47,287 nt of DNA from Saprospiraceae bacterium. GTDB taxonomy: Bacteria; Bacteroidota; Bacteroidia; Chitinophagales; Saprospiraceae. The stretch lies in assembly GCA_021299835.1 (NCBI GenBank), contig JAJTER010000015.1, positions 1 to 47,287 of the forward strand. Direction: 5' to 3'. The number at the start of each line of letters is the position of its first letter. The first letter of the stretch is position 1. Below are positions 27,227 through 35,596 of the stretch, piece after piece. The notes beneath the pieces were generated by a model. That model did not search any database, had not been told where the DNA came from, and saw nothing but the letters and a program-made list of their open reading frames with translations. Both the position numbers and the translations under genes were made by a program.

Positions 27227-27907
27227 TTAGAAATGATATCTCAATGTAATTCCTGCCTGTATTTGTGATAAGTTGGTCACTCCATTAGCTGTTTTGTTTC
27301 CGGTGGAAGGAATAGCAAGTAAATTGCTTAAACCCGGCCAGGTTAAGCCTGAAAATAAATAGGTATTGGCGAAGGTGGTTAAAGTAATATTTTTGTTCAC
27401 TCCTATATCGTAGCCTAAACCTGCCCCAATATTCGGTTTGATTAAATTATCAGTAATATTTGAAGTAAGGGTTTCTACTGTATTTGCAAAGTAACTTATT
27501 CCCGGTGAAATATTTAAAAATAAACCCTTCTTTAAAGGATTGCCTTTTTTTGAAAAAGTTGGACAATCGCAATCTCCCTTAAAATCAAGTAAATAAATAT
27601 GGGTATTGAGTTGAAAACGAATCGTTTTATTTATAAAAGTGCCCAAATCTATAATATCATTTTCAAATAAAGCACCGCCAATCTCAGGGACAAAGGCTAT
27701 TCTATAGTTTTGTATTGAAAATTCATAATTCAGACTTAAAAAAAGGGAGTTTCCTGGTAAGTCATATTTCATATTGTTATTAAGGTCTGTTATAATCCAG
27801 CCTTTCGCCCTATTTAGCGTGCCACCTGCAGCAATTCCTATTTGCGCATTAGACGTGAAGGGAATAAATAATAGCAGGATTAAAAATATTTTTTTAAAAA
27901 AAATCAT
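27227..27907 (-). CDS. Exported outer-membrane beta-barrel protein, function unknown
   Basis: A 226-residue protein with a clear signal peptide (FFKKIFLILLLFIPFTSNAQ). The rest alternates in short amphipathic strands ending in AGITLRYHF, with a C-terminal phenylalanine, the usual end of an outer-membrane barrel. Patterns such as NYEFSIQNYRIAFVPEIGGALF and GLFLNISPGISYF resemble the PorT/OmpA-like eight-stranded barrels common in Bacteroidota. A Cys pair (GDCDCPTF) sits in a predicted loop. No catalytic motif is seen. It is divergent from rimO (100-base gap) and monocistronic. I do not recognise a specific family. Confidence 0.7.
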   Translation of the reverse strand: MIFFKKIFLILLLFIPFTSNAQIGIAAGGTLNRAKGWIITDLNNNMKYDLPGNSLFLSLNYEFSIQNYRIAFVPEIGGALFENDIIDLGTFINKTIRFQLNTHIYLLDFKGDCDCPTFSKKGNPLKKGLFLNISPGISYFANTVETLTSNITDNLIKPNIGAGLGYDIGVNKNITLTTFANTYLFSGLTWPGLSNLLAIPSTGNKTANGVTNLSQIQAGITLRYHF

Positions 27908-27971
27908 TGGGTTCGTTTTATCTCATTTAAACGAAAATGTTCTCAATGTCGTATCCTTTTAGGTTAAATAT

Positions 27972-27979
27972 TATCTTTG
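27972..27979 (+). promoter_or_regulatory. -7 promoter element of rimO
   Basis: TATCTTTG at 27972-27979 matches TAnnTTTG exactly. It ends 13 bases before ATG 27993 and 28 bases before ATG 28008. No good TTTG lies at the -33 distance. Its position favours the second ATG as the true start of rimO. Confidence 0.5.
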
Positions 27980-28007
27980 TTCCCTAATCTGAATGTTACC
28001 CTTAAAT

Positions 28008-29315
28008 ATGAAAACAAAATCACTAAGGCAAGATAAAGTTAATGTAATTACTTTAGGCTGCTCAAAAAATAAAGTAGATTCCGAAAATTTAATTACCCAA
28101 TTAATAGGTAATGATTTTGACGTTTCCCATGAGACAAACGAAAAATCTGATATCATTATAATTAATACCTGTGGTTTTATTGATCTTGCAAAAGAGGAAT
28201 CCATTCAAACTATATTGGATTACGCAGAAAAAAAGAAAGAAGGCGAAATCAAAAAATTATATGTTACCGGTTGTCTTTCGCAAAGATATAAAGACGATTT
28301 AGAAGTTGAAATTCCTGAGGTTGACGCCTTTTTTGGTACCTTGGAAATGCCTTCTTTGCTCGCAAAGTTAAACGCCGATTTTAAACACGAACTGGTGGGA
28401 GAAAGGTGGATTAGCACCCCAAGTCATTTTGCATATCTTAAAATTGCAGAGGGTTGTAATCGTACCTGTTCTTTTTGTGCCATTCCACTCATGCGTGGAA
28501 TCCATGTGTCAAGAAATATAGAAGATATTGTTGTCGAGGCTAAAAGTTTGGCCAGAAGAGGGGTTAAGGAATTGATGCTCATTTCTCAAGAGTTAACTTA
28601 TTATGGATTAGATACCTACAAAAAAAGAATGCTTCCTGAATTATTGACAGAATTAGCCAATATTGAAGGAATTGAGTGGATAAGGCTCCATTATGCTTAC
28701 CCAAGTAAATTTCCACTTGAAATTTTTGAGGTAATGGCCGCACAGCCAAAAATATGTAATTATTTAGATATGCCTCTCCAGCATGCTCAAAATGACGTTT
28801 TGGCAAGAATGAGAAGACAAATTACTGTAGAGGAAACCAGAGAATTGCTGGAAAAGGCAAGGTCTTTAGTGCCCGGAATTACGCTGAGGAGTACTTTCTT
28901 AGTAGGTTTTCCTGGTGAAACAGAGGCTGAATTTGAAGCGCTTTGTGATTTTATTGTGGAAGCATCTCTTGATAGGGTGGGCGTTTTCACTTATTCTCAT
29001 GAAGAATCTACCCGCGCTCACGACTTAGTAGATGATGTACCTGAGGAAGTGAAAATGGAAAGGGCCAATCGGATTATGGAAATTCAAAGCACTATTTCTT
29101 ACGAAAAAAATAAAGCTAAAATTGGAAAATCATTCAAGGTTTTATTTGATAAAATTGAAAATGGTCACTTTGTTGGCAGAACCGAAGGTGATTCTCCGGA
29201 GGTCGATAATGAGGTTTTAATTCCTGTAAAGGGAAATTATGTAAGATTAGGTGATTTTGCTGAAGTGACGATAACCGATGCTTCTGAATACGATCTGATT
29301 GGTGTTTTGAAGTAG
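28008..29315 (+). CDS. rimO: Ribosomal protein S12 (Asp89) methylthiotransferase
   Basis: A 435-residue radical-SAM enzyme that adds a methylthio group to an aspartate of ribosomal protein S12. The N-terminal UPF0004 domain holds three cluster-binding cysteines (C18 in LGCSKNKVDSENL, C55 in NTCGFID, C89 in VTGCLSQRY). The radical-SAM cluster is CNRTCSFC (C150, C154, C157) followed by AIPLMRGIHVSR, which distinguishes RimO from the tRNA enzyme MiaB. The C-terminal TRAM domain reads VLFDKIENGHFVGRTEGDSPEVD. ATG 28008 (MKTKSLRQ) is preferred over 27993 because homologous starts begin with this pattern and the promoter box is close to the first ATG. Confidence 0.95.
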   Translation: MKTKSLRQDKVNVITLGCSKNKVDSENLITQLIGNDFDVSHETNEKSDIIIINTCGFIDLAKEESIQTILDYAEKKKEGEIKKLYVTGCLSQRYKDDLEVEIPEVDAFFGTLEMPSLLAKLNADFKHELVGERWISTPSHFAYLKIAEGCNRTCSFCAIPLMRGIHVSRNIEDIVVEAKSLARRGVKELMLISQELTYYGLDTYKKRMLPELLTELANIEGIEWIRLHYAYPSKFPLEIFEVMAAQPKICNYLDMPLQHAQNDVLARMRRQITVEETRELLEKARSLVPGITLRSTFLVGFPGETEAEFEALCDFIVEASLDRVGVFTYSHEESTRAHDLVDDVPEEVKMERANRIMEIQSTISYEKNKAKIGKSFKVLFDKIENGHFVGRTEGDSPEVDNEVLIPVKGNYVRLGDFAEVTITDASEYDLIGVLK

Positions 29316-29365
29316 GTTAATGTTTTATAAACTTTGTTTGCTATTCTTTGTTACCTTGAAAAAAA

Positions 29366-29821
29366 ATGGCATTGCTAACTAAATTTCAGTTTAATATCGA
29401 AAAACCGTTAGTCCAGGCGGCTATCATTATTGCTTCAGTTTTTGTGGTCAATATTGGATCCTTAATGGTGATAGCAACAGGTTTGATTGATGTAACTCAT
29501 CGCTTTCCCTGGTTGAATGCAGCTTCTTTTATGCTTTTTTTTGCCGTTTTAAACAGTATATATTCTATTACAGCAAAAAGTGTTCCTCATTATTGGGGAA
29601 TATCAATGTACAGTTTCATGATAGTGGCAGGCGTTTCTGGCTTACAGGCCTGGGCTTTCTCGGGTATTCCCATTGTAAATGCTGGTTCTTATATGTGGAT
29701 TTACGTAGTAGTTACCTTTGGATACCTCGTTTTTCTCACTATAATGGCTATACTCAAGAAAGTAGTTGCTTTTGCTGAAAAAGAAGAATGGAATAGTCCT
29801 AAAATGAGGCCCAGAGGTTAA
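29366..29821 (+). CDS. Small integral membrane protein, function unknown
   Basis: A 151-residue protein with four predicted membrane helices at about residues 17-38, 48-67, 76-97 and 107-130. There is a short N-terminal tail (ALLTKFQFNIEKP) and a charged C-terminal tail (KKVVAFAEKEEWNSPKMRPRG). I do not recognise the family, and no catalytic residues or cofactor ligands stand out. It follows rimO by 50 bases and precedes the exported MsrB by 26 bases on the same strand, so it may be co-transcribed with msrB. A weak promoter (TTTG at 29333, TACCTTG at 29352) precedes it. Confidence 0.7.
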   Translation: MALLTKFQFNIEKPLVQAAIIIASVFVVNIGSLMVIATGLIDVTHRFPWLNAASFMLFFAVLNSIYSITAKSVPHYWGISMYSFMIVAGVSGLQAWAFSGIPIVNAGSYMWIYVVVTFGYLVFLTIMAILKKVVAFAEKEEWNSPKMRPRG

Positions 29822-29847
29822 ATTTATAATCGACAAAATAATTTTTT

Positions 29848-30336
29848 ATGCGTTTTCTAAAATATGCTTTCTTGTTATTTTTCTTTGGTGTTAGTTTCGC
29901 AGCTTATAGTTCTGAGGTAAAAACAGACACTATTAAACCTATTCGTAAGTCAGATAAAGAATGGAAGGAATCTTTATCTCCTCAGGCTTATTATATCCTT
30001 AGAAAAGCAGGAACTGAAAGGGCTTTTACAGGTAAACTTTATAACATAAAAACAAAAGGAACTTATATTTGTGGTGGGTGTAAATTGCCCCTTTTTTCCT
30101 CTGAAACAAAATTTAATTCAGGAACAGGTTGGCCTAGTTTCTGGCAGCCTATCAGTAAAAAAAATGTTAAGGAAATAGAGGATTTTGAATTGGGTATGGT
30201 TAGAACGGAAGTTAGATGTGCACGTTGTGACGGACATATTGGTCACGTTTTTGATGATGGTCCAAAACCTACCGGATTGAGATACTGTATGAATTCTGAA
30301 GCTATGTTGTTCACTCCATCGGAACAAAAGAAATAA
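29848..30336 (+). CDS. msrB: Exported peptide-methionine (R)-S-oxide reductase
   Basis: A 162-residue MsrB with an N-terminal signal peptide ([20 protein letters not shown]). MsrB reduces methionine-R-sulfoxide in proteins. The zinc-binding pairs are C75/C78 (YICGGC) and C124/C127 (VRCARC), and the catalytic cysteine is C147 in [19 protein letters not shown] and [11 protein letters not shown] are family signatures. The signal peptide places repair in the periplasm or outer envelope, where oxidised proteins would otherwise accumulate. The resolving cysteine common in other MsrBs is not obvious, so recycling may use an external thiol donor. It is convergent with miaE, with only 2 bases between stop codons. 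Confidence 0.92.
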   Translation: MRFLKYAFLLFFFGVSFAAYSSEVKTDTIKPIRKSDKEWKESLSPQAYYILRKAGTERAFTGKLYNIKTKGTYICGGCKLPLFSSETKFNSGTGWPSFWQPISKKNVKEIEDFELGMVRTEVRCARCDGHIGHVFDDGPKPTGLRYCMNSEAMLFTPSEQKK

Positions 30337-30338
30337 TT

Positions 30339-30962
30339 TTAATGAAGGCGGTTGCCACTTAATTCTAATCTCTGCATGATTGCTGCTTCTTCCTTTAAAT
30401 AAGATTCCCATCTCGATTTAACCTTATCCTCTGGAAAATATAATCTTGCCAGGTCTAAAAATAAGACATAGTGTCCAGCCTCAGATACCATAAATTTGTA
30501 GTAAAATTCCTTTAAAAAGGGATCTGTCAGATATTCGTGAAGCAATCTAAATCTTTCACAGCTTCTGGCTTCAATCAAGCCGCAAAATAATAATTTGTCC
30601 AGGAGTCTATCTTCCCTGGAACCTCCTTTTTGCTGAAAAGCAAGAAGTTGATTGACATATAAATCTTTCCTTTGTGTACCTAAATTAAATTGACGACGTT
30701 CAATTTCTGCTAAAACCATACGAAAGTGTCCCCATTCTTCTGTTACAATGGGTGAAAGTTCACGAACCAGTTCTTTTTTATCGGGAAAACCCTGAATCAA
30801 AGATATACAGCTTACCGCTGCTTTTTGCTCGCAAAAGGCGTGATCTGTTAGTATTTCTTCCAAAGATATTTCAGCTAAATTTACCCATCGTGGATCTGTG
30901 GGAAGCTTTAGACCAAGCATTATAAAAGGAACTTTTTTATCGATTTCCTCAGCTTTTATCAT
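30339..30962 (-). CDS. miaE: tRNA-(ms2io6A)-hydroxylase MiaE
   Basis: A 207-residue ferritin-like diiron monooxygenase that hydroxylates the isopentenyl chain of 2-methylthio-N6-isopentenyladenosine at position 37 of tRNAs. The conserved segments are FCEQKAAVSCISLIQGFPDK, VTEEWGHFRMVLAEIERR (the E and H iron ligands), LLFCGLIEARSCERFRLL and MVSEAGHYVLFLDLA (second iron set). Length is typical. It follows the unknown exported-protein gene with a 1-base gap, so both are co-transcribed. MiaE needs the ms2i6A made by MiaA and MiaB, which are not in this window. Confidence 0.92.
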   Translation of the reverse strand: MIKAEEIDKKVPFIMLGLKLPTDPRWVNLAEISLEEILTDHAFCEQKAAVSCISLIQGFPDKKELVRELSPIVTEEWGHFRMVLAEIERRQFNLGTQRKDLYVNQLLAFQQKGGSREDRLLDKLLFCGLIEARSCERFRLLHEYLTDPFLKEFYYKFMVSEAGHYVLFLDLARLYFPEDKVKSRWESYLKEEAAIMQRLELSGNRLH

Positions 30963-30963
30963 T

Positions 30964-32118
30964 TTAATCTAAACATTTTAATTGACGGGAGAAAAAGTCT
31001 ATATTATAGACAGGATAAACTTCAAAACCTGCGCTCCAATACATACGAATTTCCTCCAACTCTTGTTTTCTCAATAGATTAATCTGTTGATTATCGATTT
31101 TATATATCATTCTATAGGTCAAAATGTCTTTATCTGTTTCATATTTGCCTAAATCCAATTCACCTGCTTTTAATTCAAGGATTTGTCCGTCAAATAATTT
31201 AAGGGTAATTAAACTATTTTTTTCAATAACCCCATAAGCTTCTCTGGCATTAGGATAAGAAAATCGAAACTCTATGGTCAATTGTTTTTCTCTTTTTCCT
31301 ACTGATGACAAAAAGGCTTCGCAACGTAGATATTCTTTATCGGGAAAAAATAGCTTTAATCTTTCGTCAGTGAAAGTGAATAACAATTCTTTTTCACCAT
31401 CTCTTCGCCAGTCTAGTCCCTTTGCATCTAGGCCTTCATAAGTGTATTGACATATAGAACTTGCACTGACAAGATAATCAGGCAGGCTTGTGCCGATATT
31501 TTGTTCATAAAAAGCGAGGGGAGAATCGTTCGCAAAAAAATCGAGATTCACCATTTCTTCGGAAGCAAAAACAGTATTAAGTTCTAATTTTCCAGGGGAG
31601 GCTTCTGGTTTAAACAGCCTTAGAATATCCCCCTTCATTTTTAAGTCCTGAGTAATTAATAAGTCAGATTGAGCTTCTTTTATTGTACCTAAAGAATTGG
31701 CTGCCAACTGTTTAGTTAGCGTTAATTGGTTAAATAATTTATTTAATTCATCAGCGGGAACTAAACTATTTTTTTGAGCGTCAGCTATTTTGTTTTGTAA
31801 TTCTTTTTCTTGCTCTGCCATAGCTTTTGCTCTGATATCAGCATAATACATGGCATCTTTCGCTTGTTGAATTCTTCGATTTACCAGTTGATATACTTCT
31901 TCCCGAGTAATTTCAATAGGGTTATCTAACGGTGTTACCTCTTTATTTACAACAGGATAATTATCACCAGACAGTTGCCTTTTATGAAAGTATCTCCAGG
32001 TTCCATTAGGAAAAACAATTATTCGCTCACCAATTTCATTTTGCCTGATTTCCTGACCGAAGAGGATTATCGGCAAAAAAAGGCATATGAAGAATGAAAG
32101 AAAATTTATTTTGTTCAT
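30964..32118 (-). CDS. Exported protein of unknown function
   Basis: A 384-residue protein with a signal peptide (INFLSFFICLFLPIILFGQ). Right after it comes ERIIVFPNGTWRYF, a short pattern common at the N-terminus of Bacteroidota exported proteins. Residues about 75-160 are rich in Glu, Lys, Gln and Leu and should form a coiled coil; the rest looks beta-rich. No enzymatic motif or lipobox is present. It lies directly upstream of miaE (1-base gap), but the pairing gives no functional clue because an envelope protein and a tRNA modification enzyme are not obviously linked. I do not recognise the family. Confidence 0.7.
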   Translation of the reverse strand: MNKINFLSFFICLFLPIILFGQEIRQNEIGERIIVFPNGTWRYFHKRQLSGDNYPVVNKEVTPLDNPIEITREEVYQLVNRRIQQAKDAMYYADIRAKAMAEQEKELQNKIADAQKNSLVPADELNKLFNQLTLTKQLAANSLGTIKEAQSDLLITQDLKMKGDILRLFKPEASPGKLELNTVFASEEMVNLDFFANDSPLAFYEQNIGTSLPDYLVSASSICQYTYEGLDAKGLDWRRDGEKELLFTFTDERLKLFFPDKEYLRCEAFLSSVGKREKQLTIEFRFSYPNAREAYGVIEKNSLITLKLFDGQILELKAGELDLGKYETDKDILTYRMIYKIDNQQINLLRKQELEEIRMYWSAGFEVYPVYNIDFFSRQLKCLD

Positions 32119-32151
32119 CCGGGGATAGGATTATTTAAAAATTAAGATATA

Positions 32152-32159
32152 CAAATATA
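32152..32159 (-). promoter_or_regulatory. -7 promoter element for the exported protein-miaE operon
   Basis: On the minus strand TATATTTG (32159 to 32152) matches TAnnTTTG exactly, 33 bases upstream of the ATG at 32118. No good TTTG is seen at -33. It faces away from cdaA, whose own TATTTTG box (32182-32188) lies 5 bases before its ATG at 32194. Confidence 0.45.
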
Positions 32160-32193
32160 GGAAAAAGTCCCTTTTTTTTGCTATTTTGCAACC

Positions 32194-33012
32194 ATGTATA
32201 TTTCATTTATTTCTAACATCTTTTCTTCCTTCTCCATAGGATCAATGACGATAAGTTTATTGGATCTCATTGATTTTTTTATTTTTAGTTTTATTATTTA
32301 CCAGATTTACACCTTGTTAAGAGGGAATTTTGGTTATGGGCTGTTCCTGGGCATTCTCCTTCTATTTGTTATTTGGTGGACTGTTAATGCATTGGATATG
32401 CAGCTAATGTCCAGTTTACTGAACCAATTTATTAATGTGGGGGTCATTATTATAGTTATTATTTTTCAACCTGAAATTCGACGTTTTTTGTTGTTTTTAG
32501 GAAATACTACGCTTAGAAAAAGGTCTAATTTTTTATCGAGAATTCTTTTAGCTAAACCGGGCGTTAAAACTGACAGAGAAAGACAAATTATGGCTCTTAG
32601 TAGTGCTTTACTTAGAATGAGCCGCGATAAAACAGGTGCTTTATTGGTTTTATCAGGTGATACGAGTGCCGAACCTCTTATTGGAACAGGTACTTTACTG
32701 GATGCCGTGGTCACCCGCAGATTGGTTGAGAGTATTTTCAACAAAACTTCACCTCTGCATGATGGTGCTCTAATTATAAGTAAAGGAAGGGCCGCAGCGG
32801 CTTCCTGTATTTTACCCCTATCTGAAAATGGAAATTTACCCGCTGATGTGGGGCTTCGTCACCGGGCTGCTTTAGGAGCATCTGAACGTTATGCCGTCGC
32901 AGCGGTTATCGTTTCCGAAGAAAATGGTTTTATTTCTACCTGTTTTCAAGGCATCATGAAATACCATATTTCAAATGAGGAACTTCTGATTTTTTTACAA
33001 GAACATATTTGA
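32194..33012 (+). CDS. cdaA: Diadenylate cyclase CdaA
   Basis: A 272-residue membrane-anchored enzyme that makes the second messenger cyclic di-AMP from two ATP. Three hydrophobic segments occupy about residues 15-100. The DAC catalytic domain then shows LSGDTSAEPLIGTGTLLDAVV, the catalytic DGA motif (SPLHDGALIISKGRAAAASCILPL) and the ATP-binding RHR motif (GLRHRAALGASERYAVAAVIVSEENG). C-di-AMP controls potassium uptake and osmotic or envelope homeostasis. In many genomes the gene follows folP, but that neighbour is absent here. A promoter-like TATTTTG ends just before its ATG, so the mRNA leader should be very short. The M20 peptidase follows 30 bases later. Confidence 0.93.
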   Translation: MYISFISNIFSSFSIGSMTISLLDLIDFFIFSFIIYQIYTLLRGNFGYGLFLGILLLFVIWWTVNALDMQLMSSLLNQFINVGVIIIVIIFQPEIRRFLLFLGNTTLRKRSNFLSRILLAKPGVKTDRERQIMALSSALLRMSRDKTGALLVLSGDTSAEPLIGTGTLLDAVVTRRLVESIFNKTSPLHDGALIISKGRAAAASCILPLSENGNLPADVGLRHRAALGASERYAVAAVIVSEENGFISTCFQGIMKYHISNEELLIFLQEHI

Positions 33013-33042
33013 TGACTATTTTTAATGTTGAAAATTGATATT

Positions 33043-34431
33043 ATGAAAACAGTTCATGAATACCTACAGAATAATAAGGAAAGATTCGTTTCTGAATTAT
33101 TTGATTTTTTACGTATCCCTTCCGTTAGTGCCAATCCTGATAATGATGCTGATGTAGCTCATGCTGCCGCTTTTGTAGCAGAAAAATTAAAATCAGCAGG
33201 CGCTGATAATGTAGAGGTTATTCCAACAAAAGGTCATCCTGTCGTTTTTGGTGAAAAAATGGTGGATCCTTCCCTGCCTACTATCATGGTATATGGTCAT
33301 TATGATGTTCAACCTGCTGATCCTCTCGATTTATGGCATTCTCCTCCTTTTGAGCCTGTTATTCGAAAAACAGAGGTTCATCCCGATGGAGCAGTCTTTG
33401 CAAGGGGTTCCTGCGATGATAAAGGTCAGGTTTTTATGCACATTAAGGCTTTCGAAGCTATGATGGCTTGCAATGAATTACCTTGTAATGTGAAATTTAT
33501 GATCGAAGGGGAAGAGGAAGTAGGTTCTGCTAATCTCTCTTCTTTTTTGGAAAATAATAAATCAAAACTTTCAGCAGATGTCATCCTGATTTCTGATACT
33601 TCATTAATTGCCAATGATATACCAAGTATAACGGTTGGTCTTAGAGGTTTAAGTTATGTTGAGGTAGCTGTGGTTGGCCCAAATAGAGATCTTCACTCTG
33701 GAGTTTATGGCGGGGCTGTTGGAAATCCAATTAATATTCTGACCAAAATGATTGCCTCAATGCATGACGATAATAATCATGTGACTATCCCCGGTTTTTA
33801 TGAGGCTGTTCTGCCCGTGTCTTTGGAGGACAGACGAAAAATGAATGAAGCTCCTTTTTCATTAGAGGAATATCAAGCTGACTTGAAAATTGATTCCGTA
33901 CACGGTGAAGCTGGGTACACGGTGTTAGAGAGAACTTCTATAAGACCTACTCTCGATGTAAATGGTATTTGGGGTGGGTATATTGGTGAAGGTGCTAAAA
34001 CGGTTTTACCGTCTAAGGCTTTCGCTAAAATTAGTATGCGCCTCGTTCCCAATCAAGATCCTGATACAATCACAGACCTTTTTAAAAATTATTTTGAAAG
34101 TATTGCTCCTCCCGCAGTAAAGGTTACGGTTACGCCTCATCATGGCGGTCATCCAGTAGTCACTCCAACCGATACGCCAGAATATAAAGCCGCTCAATTA
34201 GCCATGAAGCATACCTTTGGAAAAGATCCAATTCCCCAAAGAGGAGGAGGTAGTATTCCTATCGTTGCCTTATTTGAAAAAGAGCTGGGTATCAAATCTG
34301 TGCTCATGGGGTTTGGTTTGGATAGTGATGATATTCACTCACCCAACGAACATTATGGCTTATTTAACTACATGAAAGGTATGGAAACCATTCCTTATTA
34401 TTTTAAATATTATGCCGAATTGAAAAAATAA
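33043..34431 (+). CDS. M20-family dipeptidase
   Basis: A 462-residue zinc peptidase of the M20 family, in the dipeptidase branch (carnosinase/cytosolic nonspecific dipeptidase type). Metal and catalytic residues are visible in VYGHYDVQPADP (His, Asp), GSCDDKGQVFMHIKA (bridging Asp), EGEEEVGSANL (base and metal Glu), SDTSLIA (Asp) and SDDIHSPNEHYGL (final His). The dimerisation or lid domain lies between. No signal peptide, so it hydrolyses dipeptides in the cytoplasm. ATG 33043 (MKTVHEYL) is preferred over 33025 because family members begin here. It ends by a 49-nt hairpin shared with the convergent DUF819 gene. Confidence 0.92.
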   Translation: MKTVHEYLQNNKERFVSELFDFLRIPSVSANPDNDADVAHAAAFVAEKLKSAGADNVEVIPTKGHPVVFGEKMVDPSLPTIMVYGHYDVQPADPLDLWHSPPFEPVIRKTEVHPDGAVFARGSCDDKGQVFMHIKAFEAMMACNELPCNVKFMIEGEEEVGSANLSSFLENNKSKLSADVILISDTSLIANDIPSITVGLRGLSYVEVAVVGPNRDLHSGVYGGAVGNPINILTKMIASMHDDNNHVTIPGFYEAVLPVSLEDRRKMNEAPFSLEEYQADLKIDSVHGEAGYTVLERTSIRPTLDVNGIWGGYIGEGAKTVLPSKAFAKISMRLVPNQDPDTITDLFKNYFESIAPPAVKVTVTPHHGGHPVVTPTDTPEYKAAQLAMKHTFGKDPIPQRGGGSIPIVALFEKELGIKSVLMGFGLDSDDIHSPNEHYGLFNYMKGMETIPYYFKYYAELKK

Positions 34432-34438
34432 GGTACTG

Positions 34439-34487
34439 GCCGTATATTATTTTATGGTTGAAACGCAACCAATAAATAATATACGGC
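34439..34487. terminator. 49-nt hairpin shared by convergent genes
   Basis: Bases 34439-34452 and 34474-34487 are perfect 14-bp inverted copies (arms start GCCGTATATTATTT and end with its complement). After a 2x2 mismatch, a further 6 bp (TGGTTG 34455-34460, CAACCA 34466-34471) closes a 5-base loop. The outer arm at 34474-34487 and the inner stem are coding sequence for the last residues of the DUF819 protein (YYLLVAFQP and stop). On the minus strand a TTTTTT tract follows about 10 bases after the stem. It probably ends transcription of one or both convergent genes. Confidence 0.6.
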
Positions 34488-35585
34488 TAACCCAACGTAA
34501 TTTCCTATCGCATACCCTAAGAGTCCAGCCAATATTCCGGGCATCAACAAATACTTGTTTTTGATGACAGTAGCTATCTGGGTTACAAAAGGGGGACCGT
34601 ATATGGCCGCAGTAGAGCTTATTAAGAAAGTGTCTCTGTCAATTCCAAAGATTTTACTGAGTAGTAAATGGAGGCTAATACCACCATACATACTCGCAGC
34701 TGTAATGATAAATAGAAGATTGCTTCCACGAGTGATATCTGACCATTTTCCTTGAATACTAAGCGATAACGCAAAAACCAATAATAGGTATTCTCCCAAA
34801 GAAAATGATATGGCAGACCTTTTCGAAATAAATTTAAAAAAGGATAAAATGATACTAATTCCTGTGATAAAAAATAAAATAATGACGGTATTTTCTAAAA
34901 GATTGCCTGCATAAAGTAATGCCAGTAGTATTGCCAACCATGCCAGTGTAAAAAATAAAAGGATAAAATAATCCCTACGTACCATTTTTAAAGGGGTGGA
35001 AGTAGAAATTACTTCATTATTGATAACTGGCTTTTTGAAGCGGGGAAGAACATATGACGTTATAACTGGTACAATACTGGTGAGTAAAACTAAATAACTT
35101 CCCCCAACCAGGGCGTCGGCGGCGGTTAATTGAACGGTTAGTTTAGGGTCTCCCTTTAATGCAAAACCTATCGCTTGCAAGTTTGGTGTTCCACCTATAT
35201 ATAATCCCGTTAACATAGATCCTATCTGTGCAAATGATGTTGTATCATTTTTAAACCAACATGCTACCGTAAAGCAGGAAATAGCCGAACTTACGGAAGC
35301 AAAGAAAAATGATAGTCCCAAACGCTTATATCCACTTAATTGCTTGATTGAACTGCTCCCATATAGTAACAAGGGGATAGCTACTAATATTGAAATTTGG
35401 CTAATCCATGAGGCAACATTGAAAAATAAGTTATCTCTCTCTTTATTTAAGATACTCAATAGAATTCCCGTCGCATAGCATAATACAATAGGACTAAAAA
35501 AATCAGATAATGGGATTTTATACTTGTATCTTTGAATAATTAAGGGAATTCCAAAGATTAAAGCACTGAATATTACGAATAACAT
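34452..35585 (-). CDS. DUF819-family integral membrane protein
   Basis: A 377-residue polytopic inner-membrane protein with about 10-12 hydrophobic helices. The signature GSMLTGLYIGGTPNLQAIGFALKGDPKLTVQLTAADALVGG matches DUF819 (YjcL-like), a family of unknown function related in fold expectation to ion or organic-anion transporters. The second half repeats a similar helical pattern (ISSTAAIYGPPFVTQIATVIKNKYLLMPGI), which hints at an inverted-repeat transporter fold. It follows the rlmI-type gene by 11 bases and is co-transcribed with it. Its C-terminal codons form part of a strong hairpin. Confidence 0.85.
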   Translation of the reverse strand: MLFVIFSALIFGIPLIIQRYKYKIPLSDFFSPIVLCYATGILLSILNKERDNLFFNVASWISQISILVAIPLLLYGSSSIKQLSGYKRLGLSFFFASVSSAISCFTVACWFKNDTTSFAQIGSMLTGLYIGGTPNLQAIGFALKGDPKLTVQLTAADALVGGSYLVLLTSIVPVITSYVLPRFKKPVINNEVISTSTPLKMVRRDYFILLFFTLAWLAILLALLYAGNLLENTVIILFFITGISIILSFFKFISKRSAISFSLGEYLLLVFALSLSIQGKWSDITRGSNLLFIITAASMYGGISLHLLLSKIFGIDRDTFLISSTAAIYGPPFVTQIATVIKNKYLLMPGILAGLLGYAIGNYVGLAVYYLLVAFQP

Positions 35586-35596
35586 GACCGTGTTAT

